This document shows positions 49,996 through 58,840 of a stretch of DNA of 64,000 nt, piece by piece (the stretch's first letter is position 1; each line of letters begins with the position of its first letter). The DNA is taken from the NCBI GenBank assembly GCA_013141055.1, contig JABFRS010000001.1:2046001-2110000 (forward strand), given 5' to 3'. The notes beneath the pieces are model-generated. The model ran no database searches and was not told where the DNA came from. It worked only from the letters and a program-made list of their open reading frames with translations. Both the position numbers and the translations under genes were made by a program. Source of the stretch: Cyclobacteriaceae bacterium. Lineage in GTDB: Bacteria; Bacteroidota; Bacteroidia; Cytophagales; Cyclobacteriaceae.

Positions 49996-51039
49996 TTACT
50001 CGATAATGCGAATAGCAGAATTATCAGTGAGGTAAGCGCTACCAGAAATGATCAGTGACTTTGCTTTTTCAAGTCCGGAGGTTATCTGCACATGATCTCT
50101 TGAGATGCTTCCTAAAATAACCTTAACCTTTTTTGCTGACTTGTTATCTTCTGTGATAAAAACATACCCATGCTGTGCATCGCTATCCAGTAAAGCATCA
50201 AATGGGATTATCCAGGATTCACTCGTGCGGGAAGGTGTGATACTTGCCTTTCCAAACATTCCGGTAGCAAAAGAATGAGCCGGCTTTTCATTGATCGTCA
50301 GTTCTAATGTGAATGATCCGGATTGTGGATCTGTTCCTTCAGACTTGCGAGTCACTATCGCAGTAAACGATTCATCAGGAAATGCATCAATCGAAACTCT
50401 TGCGATATCTTTTAGGGAAATAGATGACCAATCCCTATCACCTACTCCACAACGAACAATCCAGCCCCCTTTCTTCGCACCGTTGGTAAGCAATACTGCT
50501 GATCCCGAACTGATCACCTGTCCTTCGCTGACAAATTTTTTCAAAACATATCCATCAGAAAGAGCACGTATCTCTGAAAAACTTCTGTTGAACTGCGCCG
50601 TTTCGAGTTGCTTTTGTGCAATGGAAAATCCTGTCTGACTATTCTGGAATTGCTCCAGAGTGACAACGCTGTCTTTATAAAGTTTTGAGAACCGATTAAA
50701 ATCACGTTGCGCTTTTTCAAATGCCAGCGTTGCCTGAGCAACGGTTGCATTGATCTCTGTCAGATCCAATGTTGCAAGTAATTGGCCTTTGCGGATGGCA
50801 TCTCCTTCTCTTACGTTGATCGAACGAATTACACCGCCTGGCTTAAAGGAAAGATAGGTTTCATCATCGGTTGTTAACTGACCTGAGACCTGAATCACTG
50901 GTTGAACACTGCTTTTAGCAAGAGTCATCACCTTTACTGGAATTATATTACTGACATCCTCTTGTTGAACTTCAGTCTTCTTTCCACAAGCCTGAGCAAG
51001 AATGGCAACAATTGTTAAAGGGAGTATAAAGTTTTTCAT
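49996..51039 (-). CDS. RND efflux periplasmic adaptor (membrane-fusion protein)
   Basis: From the ATG at 51039 the product (347 residues) begins MKNFILPLTIVAILAQACGK, with a lipobox cysteine, so it is a lipid-anchored adaptor. The HlyD/biotinyl-lipoyl-like region is in GGVIRSINVREGDAIRKGQL (about residues 65-85) and again in FSEIRALSDGYVLKK. The hairpin coiled coil lies between (VAQATLAFEKAQRDFNRFSK). It bridges the RND pump and the TolC-type channel. The frame is open further upstream but those residues overlap the TolC gene and look artificial. Confidence 0.92.
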   Translation of the reverse strand: MKNFILPLTIVAILAQACGKKTEVQQEDVSNIIPVKVMTLAKSSVQPVIQVSGQLTTDDETYLSFKPGGVIRSINVREGDAIRKGQLLATLDLTEINATVAQATLAFEKAQRDFNRFSKLYKDSVVTLEQFQNSQTGFSIAQKQLETAQFNRSFSEIRALSDGYVLKKFVSEGQVISSGSAVLLTNGAKKGGWIVRCGVGDRDWSSISLKDIARVSIDAFPDESFTAIVTRKSEGTDPQSGSFTLELTINEKPAHSFATGMFGKASITPSRTSESWIIPFDALLDSDAQHGYVFITEDNKSAKKVKVILGSISRDHVQITSGLEKAKSLIISGSAYLTDNSAIRIIE

Positions 51040-51064
51040 AGTCATGAATTTTATTCTGAATGTT

Positions 51065-52426
51065 TTAATTAATAGCATAGCTCGCAGTTTCTCGTTCATA
51101 TTGAGCTGCTGCTGAAAGCACACGATACCTGCTGATTGAAACCTGAAGCTGCGCTTGTGTTAATTGATTGCGTGCATCGATGGCTTCAATAAACGTATTG
51201 ACTCCTTCTTTGTATCCCTTGTCAATTAACTTCTGGTAGCTGGTGGCCGCTTCCTCCTGCTTTTTAGCCGATTGATAATTCTGATGAGCAGTGTACAAAT
51301 TATTCTTAGCTGCCTGTGCGCTTAGATTGATCTGCTGTGCATTGTTTGAGAATCCAAGTTGGGCTGATTTCAAATCAAGACTCGTCATCTTTGACTTATT
51401 CCGATTTCTGTTGGCTGCGAATATGGGTACGTCTAACTGTACACCTAGAAGATAATACCGCGAAGCACTACTCACTTTCCAGTCTTGCGCCTGAGAGCCA
51501 AGATCAAGAAAGCCATTTACCTTTGGTACCCAAAAAAGCTTATTCATTTTTACAATGTTGTTGCTTAGGGAAATACTTTCTCGCAGCATCTTTAACTCTT
51601 CCCGGTTTTGAGTAGAAAGCGAATCACTAACCGTAAGGTTTAGTTTTGAAAATTCCTCCTGAGCATCAAGCGTTGCCTGAACAACCTCATTGCTTTTGCG
51701 ATTCAATAAAAAGTTGAAGTACAGCTGTGCATTCTGGACTTGTCTTTCCGCATCTGATTTTTGAGCGCTCGTTGTTTCAATTTCACTTTGAGATCTTAAA
51801 ATGTAGGCCGGAAGTCCTTTACCATTTTCAAGCAAAGATTCATTCACACGTTTCCCCTCTTCTCCACGCTTCAGGGCACTTTCGTAAATTCTGATTGCTT
51901 CGTTAGCACTTAGATAATTAAAGTATGCAACCTTGATATTCTTAATGAGTTCACGTTTATAGATGTCTGCCTCAAATTCCTGAAGCACTACCTGCTGTTG
52001 CGAAATCTTTCTGTTGTAAATAAGGTCTGTGTTGATAATCGATACAGTGGTGTGAACCTTCGCATCATAAAAATTATAAGGAAAAAAATTCTGGTTTACA
52101 TTTTCAATCTGAGGAAATGCATCACTGCCTGTCAGTTGATTAAGTGTAGAATAAACAGGATTCAAAAGATCCCCTACCGGAATAGCAATACTTCTTCCTC
52201 CATTGCCACTTGTGTAGTTGCCCTGTAAACCAACTGTTGGTGTGAAGTAACTATTTGCAATGCGTAGAGACAGCATCGCCTTCTCCAAAGCAATATTTCT
52301 TTGCTTTAAAACGATATTATTTGCCAATCCCTCTCTGATGTATTCCTCCAGAACAGTTTGGGACCTGACATTCTGGGCTAATACCAGGAAAAAGGCGATT
52401 AATAAGGTACTGATAACTGTTTTCAT
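51065..52426 (-). CDS. TolC-family outer-membrane efflux channel
   Basis: A 453-residue protein with signal peptide MKTVISTLLIAFFLVLAQNV and the long coiled-coil repeats of TolC (outer membrane efflux protein domain, twice): EYIREGLANNIVLKQRNIAL near residue 28 and KGYKEGVNTFIEAIDARNQL near 405, the latter the conserved C-terminal helix. It forms the trimeric duct for the adaptor and pump encoded downstream on the same strand. Confidence 0.93.
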   Translation of the reverse strand: MKTVISTLLIAFFLVLAQNVRSQTVLEEYIREGLANNIVLKQRNIALEKAMLSLRIANSYFTPTVGLQGNYTSGNGGRSIAIPVGDLLNPVYSTLNQLTGSDAFPQIENVNQNFFPYNFYDAKVHTTVSIINTDLIYNRKISQQQVVLQEFEADIYKRELIKNIKVAYFNYLSANEAIRIYESALKRGEEGKRVNESLLENGKGLPAYILRSQSEIETTSAQKSDAERQVQNAQLYFNFLLNRKSNEVVQATLDAQEEFSKLNLTVSDSLSTQNREELKMLRESISLSNNIVKMNKLFWVPKVNGFLDLGSQAQDWKVSSASRYYLLGVQLDVPIFAANRNRNKSKMTSLDLKSAQLGFSNNAQQINLSAQAAKNNLYTAHQNYQSAKKQEEAATSYQKLIDKGYKEGVNTFIEAIDARNQLTQAQLQVSISRYRVLSAAAQYERETASYAIN

Positions 52427-52459
52427 AATGAACAGTGTTTATTGATTAGGTAAATTTTT

Positions 52460-53095
52460 TTACTTGAGTCGTTCCAGCATGGAGATAAAGGTGTTCATTG
52501 TATGATCAGTGACCTGATTAATGTTCGCCATTTCCGTCTTTACCTGACGTACATGATCAAGGTGACCACTCGTGCGAAGAGAGGCAAGACCATGAACGGT
52601 TGACCATACCAAAAACGAAAATCCATTCGGTTCAAAGTTCCGGAAGTATCCATTGTTCTGACATGCTATAACGGTTTCCAACAAATAACGGAATGCGTCA
52701 TCTCCTTCGTCCCAGCATAGCGTAAGATCAAGTTCAAGCACCTCCAAAGGTTCATGCATAACAAACATAAGCTGATAAAAATCAGGGTTTTCAGAGGCAA
52801 AATTGATATAAACGTGACCCATTGCCTTTAATCGCTCAAACGGATCAGAGACATTTTCCAATGTTTTAAAGGCTGCTACCAACATCCTGAAACCCTCTTT
52901 ATGAAGAGCATAAAACACTTCATTCTTATCTTTAAAATGGAGGTAAATGGTTGCGGGACTGTATTCAATCTTCTCAGCAATATTTCTCATCGAAGTTGCT
53001 TCATATCCCTTTTCAAGAAACAATTCCTTAGCCGCTTTTAAGATTGTCTCCTTCAGATCTTCCTTGTGCCGCTGCTTTCTGTCTTCGATTCCCAT
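52460..53095 (-). CDS. TetR/AcrR-family repressor of the efflux operon
   Basis: A 211-residue regulator. The N-terminal TetR DNA-binding domain has ILKAAKELFLEKGYEATSMR (residues 18-37) and the recognition helix IAEKIEYSPATIYLHFKDKN (about 39-58). The C-terminal ligand domain is helical without a recognisable signature. It is the first gene of the operon and has a 21-bp palindrome 23 bases upstream (53118-53138), in the position of an autoregulated repressor. It is the probable drug-responsive switch for the pump. Confidence 0.93.
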   Translation of the reverse strand: MGIEDRKQRHKEDLKETILKAAKELFLEKGYEATSMRNIAEKIEYSPATIYLHFKDKNEVFYALHKEGFRMLVAAFKTLENVSDPFERLKAMGHVYINFASENPDFYQLMFVMHEPLEVLELDLTLCWDEGDDAFRYLLETVIACQNNGYFRNFEPNGFSFLVWSTVHGLASLRTSGHLDHVRQVKTEMANINQVTDHTMNTFISMLERLK

Positions 53096-53117
53096 AACTT
53101 TGAACGTGTACGTAAAA

Positions 53118-53138
53118 TTACTAAACAGTGTTCAGTAA
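53118..53138. promoter_or_regulatory. TetR-type operator palindrome
   Basis: Arms TTACTAAACA (53118-53127) and TGTTCAGTAA (53129-53138) are inverted repeats with a single-base centre and one mismatched pair out of ten. The length, symmetry and position 23 bases before the TetR gene are those of a self-regulating TetR operator. The GMC oxidoreductase gene starts 105 bases on the other side and could share control. Confidence 0.65.
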
Positions 53139-53242
53139 ATATTCGGTTTTTTCAAAAAAATTTGAAATGGCTCGTTTTGAGCTCAAATGACGGTTCTTCC
53201 TGTATGGGATGTCGGATGTATATTTAAATTCTTCTTGGAAGC

Positions 53243-54850
53243 ATGACATACGACTACATAATTGTTGGAGCTGGTTCGGCAGGTTGTGTTCTGGCAAACC
53301 GCTTAACCGAGGATCCGTCCAAAACCGTTTTGCTGCTCGAGGCTGGTGGTAAAGACAATCATCCGTTCATTCAATTGCCCGGAGCTTACATGAAATTGCA
53401 TCACAGTTCTATTGACTGGAATTGCTATTACACAGAACCACAGGCAAATCTTGCCAATCGGAAGATCTATCACCCAAGAGGAAAAGTATTAGGTGGATCA
53501 AGTTCTACCAATGCAATGGCATACATCCGTGGACAGAAAGAAGATTACGATCATTGGAATTCACTTGGTTGCAAAGGTTGGAGTTATAGCGAAGTGTTAC
53601 CCTATTTCAAAAAATCAGAGAACAACGAACAGTTTGAAAATGATTTTCATAGCAAAGGCGGACCTTTAAACATAACACAGGCTTACTGGCACCACACTGT
53701 TCTTGGCAAAGCATTTATTGACGCTTGCGCTGAAAAAGGTATTCTTCTGAATAACGATGTGAATGGAGCATCTCAGGAAGGTGCAGGATGGTTTCAGTAT
53801 ACGATGAAGGATTCCAGGAGGATGAGTGCTGCCAGAGCTTTCCTGACTCCTATCGTTCATCGAAAAAATCTTACGATCATAACAAGAGCGATCTGCAAGC
53901 GCATCATTATTGAAAATGATAGTGCAAAGGGAATTGAATTCATGAACGATCAAAGCAATACGCTTGTCGCGAGAGCAAAAAGAGAAGTCATTCTGAGTGC
54001 AGGCGCCTTTGAGTCTCCTAAATTGCTCTTGCTTTCTGGAATAGGTCCGAAAAATGAGTTAAAAGAGCTTGGAATCGAGCATAAAAGAGATCTTCCTGGA
54101 GTGGGAAAGAATCTTCATGATCATTTGTTTTACCCTGTCAGCAGCCTTTGCAACAAGCCCATCAGTAACAATCATTATCTTCCTTTACACCGACAGGCGA
54201 TTGAGATCATAAAATATCTTTTCACAAAGAGCGGTCCTTTATCCATTGGACCATTGGAAGCAGTTGCTTTTTTAAAGTCTTCGGAAGAGATCGCTACTCC
54301 TGATCTTCAGTTTCAATTCACACCAACCAATTCAGGTGTGGAGAAAGTTGCCGACATGTATGATCTTGATTCTTTCACACGAATGGATGGTTATACTATT
54401 CTTCCTACTCAAGTTCGCCCTTTAAGTCGTGGATACGTAAGCTTGTGGAGTGCTAATCCGACTGAGGCGCCCATCACTCAACCTAATTATCTTTCAGAAT
54501 CTGAAGATGTTAAGGTTCTAATCGCCGGAGGTAGAAAAGCAATGGAAGTATTGGAAGCATCCTCATTTGATTCATTTCGAATAAGGACTCACTTGCCTGC
54601 TCTTCATTCCTCTGATGATGACTGGCTTCGATACATCGAACAATCAGCAGAATGTGTTTATCATCCGGTTGGAACCTGCAAAATGGGAGTCGATGAAATG
54701 GCGGTGGTAGATCCTAAGCTTCGTGTTTATGGAATAGAAAATCTTCGCGTCGTTGATGCGTCCATTATGCCTCGCATTTCAAGTGGAAATACAAACGCTC
54801 CTACCATTATGATCGCCGAAAAGGCAAGCGATCTGATTCAAAACCGCTAA
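53243..54850 (+). CDS. GMC-family flavin oxidoreductase (choline dehydrogenase-like)
   Basis: A 535-residue FAD enzyme. The dinucleotide motif IIVGAGSAGCVLANRL opens the protein (residues 6-21), the GMC signature 1 is HPRGKVLGGSSSTNAMAYIR near 76-95, signature 2 is around SAGAFESPKLLLLSGIGP near 250, and the catalytic histidine is in CVYHPVGTCKMG near 472-483. Close relatives oxidise choline or other primary alcohols. There is no aldehyde dehydrogenase or transport gene beside it to support choline use, so the substrate stays open. It is divergent from the TetR gene. Confidence 0.93.
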   Translation: MTYDYIIVGAGSAGCVLANRLTEDPSKTVLLLEAGGKDNHPFIQLPGAYMKLHHSSIDWNCYYTEPQANLANRKIYHPRGKVLGGSSSTNAMAYIRGQKEDYDHWNSLGCKGWSYSEVLPYFKKSENNEQFENDFHSKGGPLNITQAYWHHTVLGKAFIDACAEKGILLNNDVNGASQEGAGWFQYTMKDSRRMSAARAFLTPIVHRKNLTIITRAICKRIIIENDSAKGIEFMNDQSNTLVARAKREVILSAGAFESPKLLLLSGIGPKNELKELGIEHKRDLPGVGKNLHDHLFYPVSSLCNKPISNNHYLPLHRQAIEIIKYLFTKSGPLSIGPLEAVAFLKSSEEIATPDLQFQFTPTNSGVEKVADMYDLDSFTRMDGYTILPTQVRPLSRGYVSLWSANPTEAPITQPNYLSESEDVKVLIAGGRKAMEVLEASSFDSFRIRTHLPALHSSDDDWLRYIEQSAECVYHPVGTCKMGVDEMAVVDPKLRVYGIENLRVVDASIMPRISSGNTNAPTIMIAEKASDLIQNR

Positions 54851-54984
54851 TCCTTTGCCCGATTAATGAAAAAAGTTAGGCCCCAAAAATTCTCTCTTAG
54901 GCTAACTAGGGGGAATAAGCTTTTAAGTTGTCATAACCTCAGAAGCCCAAAACCGTAAATTGCACTGTATTTCAACCAAAAGCA

Positions 54985-55563
54985 GTGGATTTACTCGAGC
55001 AACAGGTATTTACCGCGTTACAGGAGGGCAACGAAAGTGCTTTTGAGATGCTATTTAAGACCTATTATAAGCCGTTATGCAATTATGCCTATTCCTTTCT
55101 TAATGACAGGGATGAGGCTGAGGAGGTTGTTCAATCTGCTTTTATAGGTATCTGGGACAAAAGAAATTCTATTGAAATACAAACTTCCATGAAGTCTTAC
55201 CTGTATCGTATGGTCCGCAACGCCTGCCTTAATGTGATCAAGCATGTTAAGGTAAAGAAGGTGCATGCCAAATACGAAATGGCCGGTGGTGAACCCGTGC
55301 ATGAAGAAGTAGGGCAAGCTGTACTGGCGTTAGAACTTGAACAAAAAATATACGAAGCGATGAAAGCATTGCCTGAACAATGCAGAATTGTTTTTCAATT
55401 AAGCCGCTTTGAAGAATTAAAGTATGCTGAGATCGCTGAACAACTCAGTATTTCAGTAAAGACTGTAGAGAATCATATGGGGAAAGCGCTTAAGATCATG
55501 CGCAGTCAGCTCAAGGATTATTTGCCGTTATTATTAATATTTATGAAGGACTGGGTCGAATAA
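54985..55563 (+). CDS. ECF-type RNA polymerase sigma factor
   Basis: A 192-residue sigma-70 family factor starting at a GTG (54985). Region 2 is YYKPLCNYAYSFLNDRDEAE with VVQSAFIGIWDKR (about residues 30-63), and region 4 is LPEQCRIVFQLSRFEELKYA with ISVKTVENHMGKAL (about 130-172). It lacks regions 1 and 3 and is typical of the ECF sigma factors that Bacteroidota pair with FecR. The FecR gene starts one base after its stop, so the sigma and its anti-sigma are produced together. Confidence 0.95.
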   Translation: MDLLEQQVFTALQEGNESAFEMLFKTYYKPLCNYAYSFLNDRDEAEEVVQSAFIGIWDKRNSIEIQTSMKSYLYRMVRNACLNVIKHVKVKKVHAKYEMAGGEPVHEEVGQAVLALELEQKIYEAMKALPEQCRIVFQLSRFEELKYAEIAEQLSISVKTVENHMGKALKIMRSQLKDYLPLLLIFMKDWVE

Positions 55564-55564
55564 C

Positions 55565-56575
55565 TTGGAAAGAGACATTAACGATATCGATGATTTGATT
55601 GGAAAGGTTTTGGCTGACGAAGCCAGTGCTGATGAACAGTCACGCCTTACCGCATGGCTTCAGATCAGTGCTGAAAATCAAAAGTACTTTGATCAGGTAA
55701 AAAAGATTTTTGATACCGCCGCATCCAATACGGTTCAATTAAATTTCGATGCAGATGCTGCCTGGAAAAAGGTTCAAAGCAAACTGCATGAATCCAGATC
55801 TGATAATCATATGTTCTTAATGCAGGGTTCAAGAAATTATAAACTTCTTAGAATTGCTGCTAGTGTCATACTCCTGTTGGGTGTAGGAATTTTTGGATAT
55901 CAGTTTCTCTATTCTCCACCCTCACAAACTTTCGAATTTGTTTCGGATGCTACTACAGCTCAGGATACTCTTCCTGATGGAAGTACCGCGTTCCTCAATA
56001 AAAAATCATCTATCAGTTATGAGTATGCTCCTCAAGAAAAAATCCGCAAGGTAAAATTGAAGGGTGAGGGATTCTTTGAAGTTAAACATGAGGAAGAAAA
56101 ACCTTTCGTTATTGAGGCTGAAGAAGTGCTTGTGCGTGATATTGGTACTTCTTTCAATGTAAAGGCTTATCCTGAAAGTGATACTGTGGTTGTAACTGTA
56201 AAAACAGGTGAGGTTCAGATTTATACTTTAAAAGACGAAGGTCTTGACCTTAAAATGGGGGAGACCGGTATTTACAATAAGCGTTTAAAAGAGTTTACGC
56301 GTCTTGAAAAGATTGATACCAACGTGCTTTCTTATAAAACCCGGATATTCAGTTTCAATAATACGGATCTGAAATCTGTAATCTCCAAGATCAGTGAGGT
56401 TTACAACATAAAAATAAAGCTTGACAACCCTGCTCTGAATACCTGTCTCATAACTGTTAATTTCCATGGTGAATCAATTGAAACCATTGTCGATGTCATT
56501 GCTGAGACACTGAAGCTTAAGGTTTCAAAAAATGATAAGGAGTTTGTTCTAACTGGCACTGCCTGCAATCAGTAA
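55565..56575 (+). CDS. FecR-family anti-sigma factor
   Basis: A 336-residue inner-membrane anti-sigma factor, starting with TTG one base after the sigma gene. A cytosolic N-terminal region binds the sigma; a TM segment (LLRIAASVILLLGVGIFGY) lies near residue 95; the periplasmic FecR domain has LPDGSTAFLNKKSSISYEYA and GEGFFEVKHEEEKPFVIEAE (about 137-180), and VKTGEVQIYT. The C-terminal DUF4974 part shows VISKISEVYNIKIKLDN near 280. It receives a signal from an outer-membrane protein, presumably the STN-domain protein encoded next. Confidence 0.93.
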   Translation: MERDINDIDDLIGKVLADEASADEQSRLTAWLQISAENQKYFDQVKKIFDTAASNTVQLNFDADAAWKKVQSKLHESRSDNHMFLMQGSRNYKLLRIAASVILLLGVGIFGYQFLYSPPSQTFEFVSDATTAQDTLPDGSTAFLNKKSSISYEYAPQEKIRKVKLKGEGFFEVKHEEEKPFVIEAEEVLVRDIGTSFNVKAYPESDTVVVTVKTGEVQIYTLKDEGLDLKMGETGIYNKRLKEFTRLEKIDTNVLSYKTRIFSFNNTDLKSVISKISEVYNIKIKLDNPALNTCLITVNFHGESIETIVDVIAETLKLKVSKNDKEFVLTGTACNQ

Positions 56576-56583
56576 TTACCGTG

Positions 56584-58365
56584 ATGAAACAGGTTTTTCT
56601 TGCTTGGGTGTTCTTGCTGATTTTTTCTTCACTCTATGCGCAGAAAGTTCCTATTCTGGAAAGAAAATTAACGGTGAGCTTTTCTGAAGAAAAAATTCCA
56701 GCTACCCTTTCCCGCATTGCACAAGAAGGAAAATTTTCATTTTCTTATAATTCCTCCATCATTTCTAATGATCAAACTGTCACATTAACTGCGTCAAATA
56801 AAACTGTGAGAGAAATTCTCAATGAGATCTTCAAAGGAGGAATGGACTATAAAGAGAAAAGTAATCATCTTATTCTTACAAAGGTCATTGTTAAACCACA
56901 ACCGTCTACCATTGCCGTTATCATCAGTGGATATGTTGAAGATGCTGTAACAAAAGAAAGAATCGCTGATGTTAGCGTCTACGATAAAAAATCCGTCACC
57001 TCCGTCATCACAGATGAGTATGGTTATTTCAAGATGAAACTTGATAAAAAAGATCAGACGGCTTCAATTGCGGTTAGTAAGCGCGACTATCGGGATACGC
57101 TGGTGACCATCACAGCGCCCGGCAATCAATATCTCAATATTTTGATTGAGCCATTAGGAAAAGATTCGTTGATCGTTCAGGCTACTACATCTCCTAAAGA
57201 TTCCATAAAAGAAGAACTCGCGATGCCCTACAATGATGAACCTAATGTCAGAAACATCAGCGATACACTTTACAGCGATATTCAAATTTCACTCTTACCC
57301 TTTCTTGGTTCGAATGGATCACTCAGCGGAAACGTCATCAATAATTACTCAATCAATATGCTGGGCGGTTATTCAATGGGAACGCGTCAGATAGAGTTGG
57401 GGTTTTTCGCCAACATTGATCGTGGTGATGTAAGCTGGCTTCAGATTGCTGGTCTCGGAAACCTGGTAGGAGGAAATGTTTACGGTGTGCAGGCCTCCGG
57501 ATTTTTTAATGTGAATGGTGGTGAGACCAAAGCGGCGCAGTTGACAGGATTTGGAAATGTAAACTTTCACGATTTCAAAGGTGTCCAGGTAGCAGGATTC
57601 GGCAATGTCAATCTCTCGTCAGCGGATGGAGTGCAGGTAGCAGGATTTGCCAATCTTGTTAATGGTCCATCACACGGAGTACAGGTAGCGGGTTTTGCCA
57701 ACTTACAAACCAGCAGATACATCGGTCCTCAGATTGCAGGCTTCAGCAACATTGCTACGGACCACATTACAGGTTCACAAATCTCTGCGTTCTTTAACTA
57801 TGGAAAAAAAGTAAGCGGAACGCAAATTGGTTTATTTAATGTCGCGGATAGCTTAAGCGGAGTTCCGATCGGTCTTGTAAGCATTGTGAAAAGCGGATAC
57901 CACAAACTGGAAGTGTCTGCTGACGAGATTTTTTATACTAACGTAGCTTTCAGAACGGGAGCACAAAAATTCTATAACATTATCCTTGCGGGAATAAAAC
58001 CAGAACACACTATCAACAGCACAAACGTATGGACATTTGGTTATGGAATCGGAACAGCACCAAAGTTAACACGCTGGCTTCAGTTGAATGCAGATATAAC
58101 TTCACAACATGTAAGCAAAGGAGATTTCACCAGTGAACTCAGTCTTCTCAATAAGGTGCATCTTGGATTGGATTTTCGTCTGGCAAGAAAGTTTTCAATC
58201 TATGGCGGCGTGACTTTGAATGGATACCTGACAAATTCATCTTACACAGACTATCCAGCACTGTTCAGCAATTTTTCGCCATCCATCATCAACGATCACA
58301 CGTATGGCAGTGGAACTAATCTAAAAATGTGGTGGGGAGCAAAAGTCGGACTGAGATTTTTCTAA
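56584..58365 (+). CDS. STN and carboxypeptidase-regulatory-like protein with LA_2272-type surface repeats
   Basis: A 593-residue exported protein. After the signal peptide (MKQVFLAWVFLLIFSSLYAQ) comes an STN domain (LTVSFSEEKIPATLSRIAQE, then TVREILNEIFKG), and then a carboxypeptidase-regulatory-like domain near residues 115-195 (VEDAVTKERIADVSVYDKKS, then VITDEYGYFKMKL). After residue 285 there are at least eight 16-residue repeats based on GVQVAGFANL, as in LA_2272 surface-repeat proteins. A C-terminal region with alternating strands resembles a barrel segment. No plug or complete TonB-dependent barrel is evident. The preceding FecR makes the STN domain the probable signalling arm. Confidence 0.8.
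   Translation: MKQVFLAWVFLLIFSSLYAQKVPILERKLTVSFSEEKIPATLSRIAQEGKFSFSYNSSIISNDQTVTLTASNKTVREILNEIFKGGMDYKEKSNHLILTKVIVKPQPSTIAVIISGYVEDAVTKERIADVSVYDKKSVTSVITDEYGYFKMKLDKKDQTASIAVSKRDYRDTLVTITAPGNQYLNILIEPLGKDSLIVQATTSPKDSIKEELAMPYNDEPNVRNISDTLYSDIQISLLPFLGSNGSLSGNVINNYSINMLGGYSMGTRQIELGFFANIDRGDVSWLQIAGLGNLVGGNVYGVQASGFFNVNGGETKAAQLTGFGNVNFHDFKGVQVAGFGNVNLSSADGVQVAGFANLVNGPSHGVQVAGFANLQTSRYIGPQIAGFSNIATDHITGSQISAFFNYGKKVSGTQIGLFNVADSLSGVPIGLVSIVKSGYHKLEVSADEIFYTNVAFRTGAQKFYNIILAGIKPEHTINSTNVWTFGYGIGTAPKLTRWLQLNADITSQHVSKGDFTSELSLLNKVHLGLDFRLARKFSIYGGVTLNGYLTNSSYTDYPALFSNFSPSIINDHTYGSGTNLKMWWGAKVGLRFF
57436..57819 (+). repeat. Eight 48-bp repeats coding for 16-residue surface repeats
   Basis: Eight units of 16 codons run without a break. 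The middle ones read GVQVAGFGNVNLSSAD, GVQVAGFANLVNGPSH, GVQVAGFANLQTSRYI and GPQIAGFSNIATDHIT; the outer ones are more degenerate (WLQIAGLGNLVGGNVY). The consensus is G-V-Q-V-A-G-F-x-N followed by seven variable residues, as expected of a beta-helix or stacked strand repeat. The nucleotide copies keep only the conserved codons, so the repeats are old. Confidence 0.85.
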
Positions 58366-58374
58366 TCTCATTGA

Positions 58375-58791
58375 TCAGAGTTTCCTGGGTTTCTTAAATC
58401 TCTGATCAATTGCATCTGCTTCAAACAGCAACGCCCGGATCTGATCATCATTAATATCACTCAGTTTTTTGAAATACATGCAATAAACCTGTTTCCTGTT
58501 TTCCTTCTGAAGAAGTCCTTCATCGTTAGCCATGAGATTGCCCTGGCAAAACCCAAGCGTTACGCCTTTCTTATCATGTGCTTCCTTTGTCTTTTCCATA
58601 CCTTCAAATAATGATGGTGGCCAAATGAAACATATCATGCGATGGTGTTTGTAAAATGGGACATTAAAAGAATAGTAGCCCTTCTCTTCAGCCCCTGGCA
58701 GACACTCTTTCACAAGTAACCGAAGACGCTTAACAATCATCTTTTCATTCTTCGGCAGGTCTTCCACGATTTCGTCAACCGATTTTCTCAT
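58375..58791 (-). CDS. DUF1801-family protein (YdhG-like)
   Basis: A 138-residue soluble protein. SVDEIVEDLPKNEKMIVKRL at the start, LPGAEEKGYYSFNVPFYKHH near residue 31, ICFIWPPSLFEGM near 53 and VTLGFCQGNLM near 77 match the DUF1801/YdhG profile, where a pair of aromatic residues surrounds the putative ligand. Function is uncertain (iron chaperone-like claims exist for some relatives). It is convergent with the surface-repeat gene and divergent from coaX, each at short range. Confidence 0.8.
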   Translation of the reverse strand: MRKSVDEIVEDLPKNEKMIVKRLRLLVKECLPGAEEKGYYSFNVPFYKHHRMICFIWPPSLFEGMEKTKEAHDKKGVTLGFCQGNLMANDEGLLQKENRKQVYCMYFKKLSDINDDQIRALLFEADAIDQRFKKPRKL

Positions 58792-58840
58792 ATGTGCCAG
58801 GCGGACAGTAATGTTTTGCGAATTTAATTATCTTTCCCGC

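Noticed and set aside
54877-54920. Hairpin GTTAG...CTAAC upstream of the sigma gene as a terminator
   Set aside because: Only five pairs are contiguous and there is no T run.
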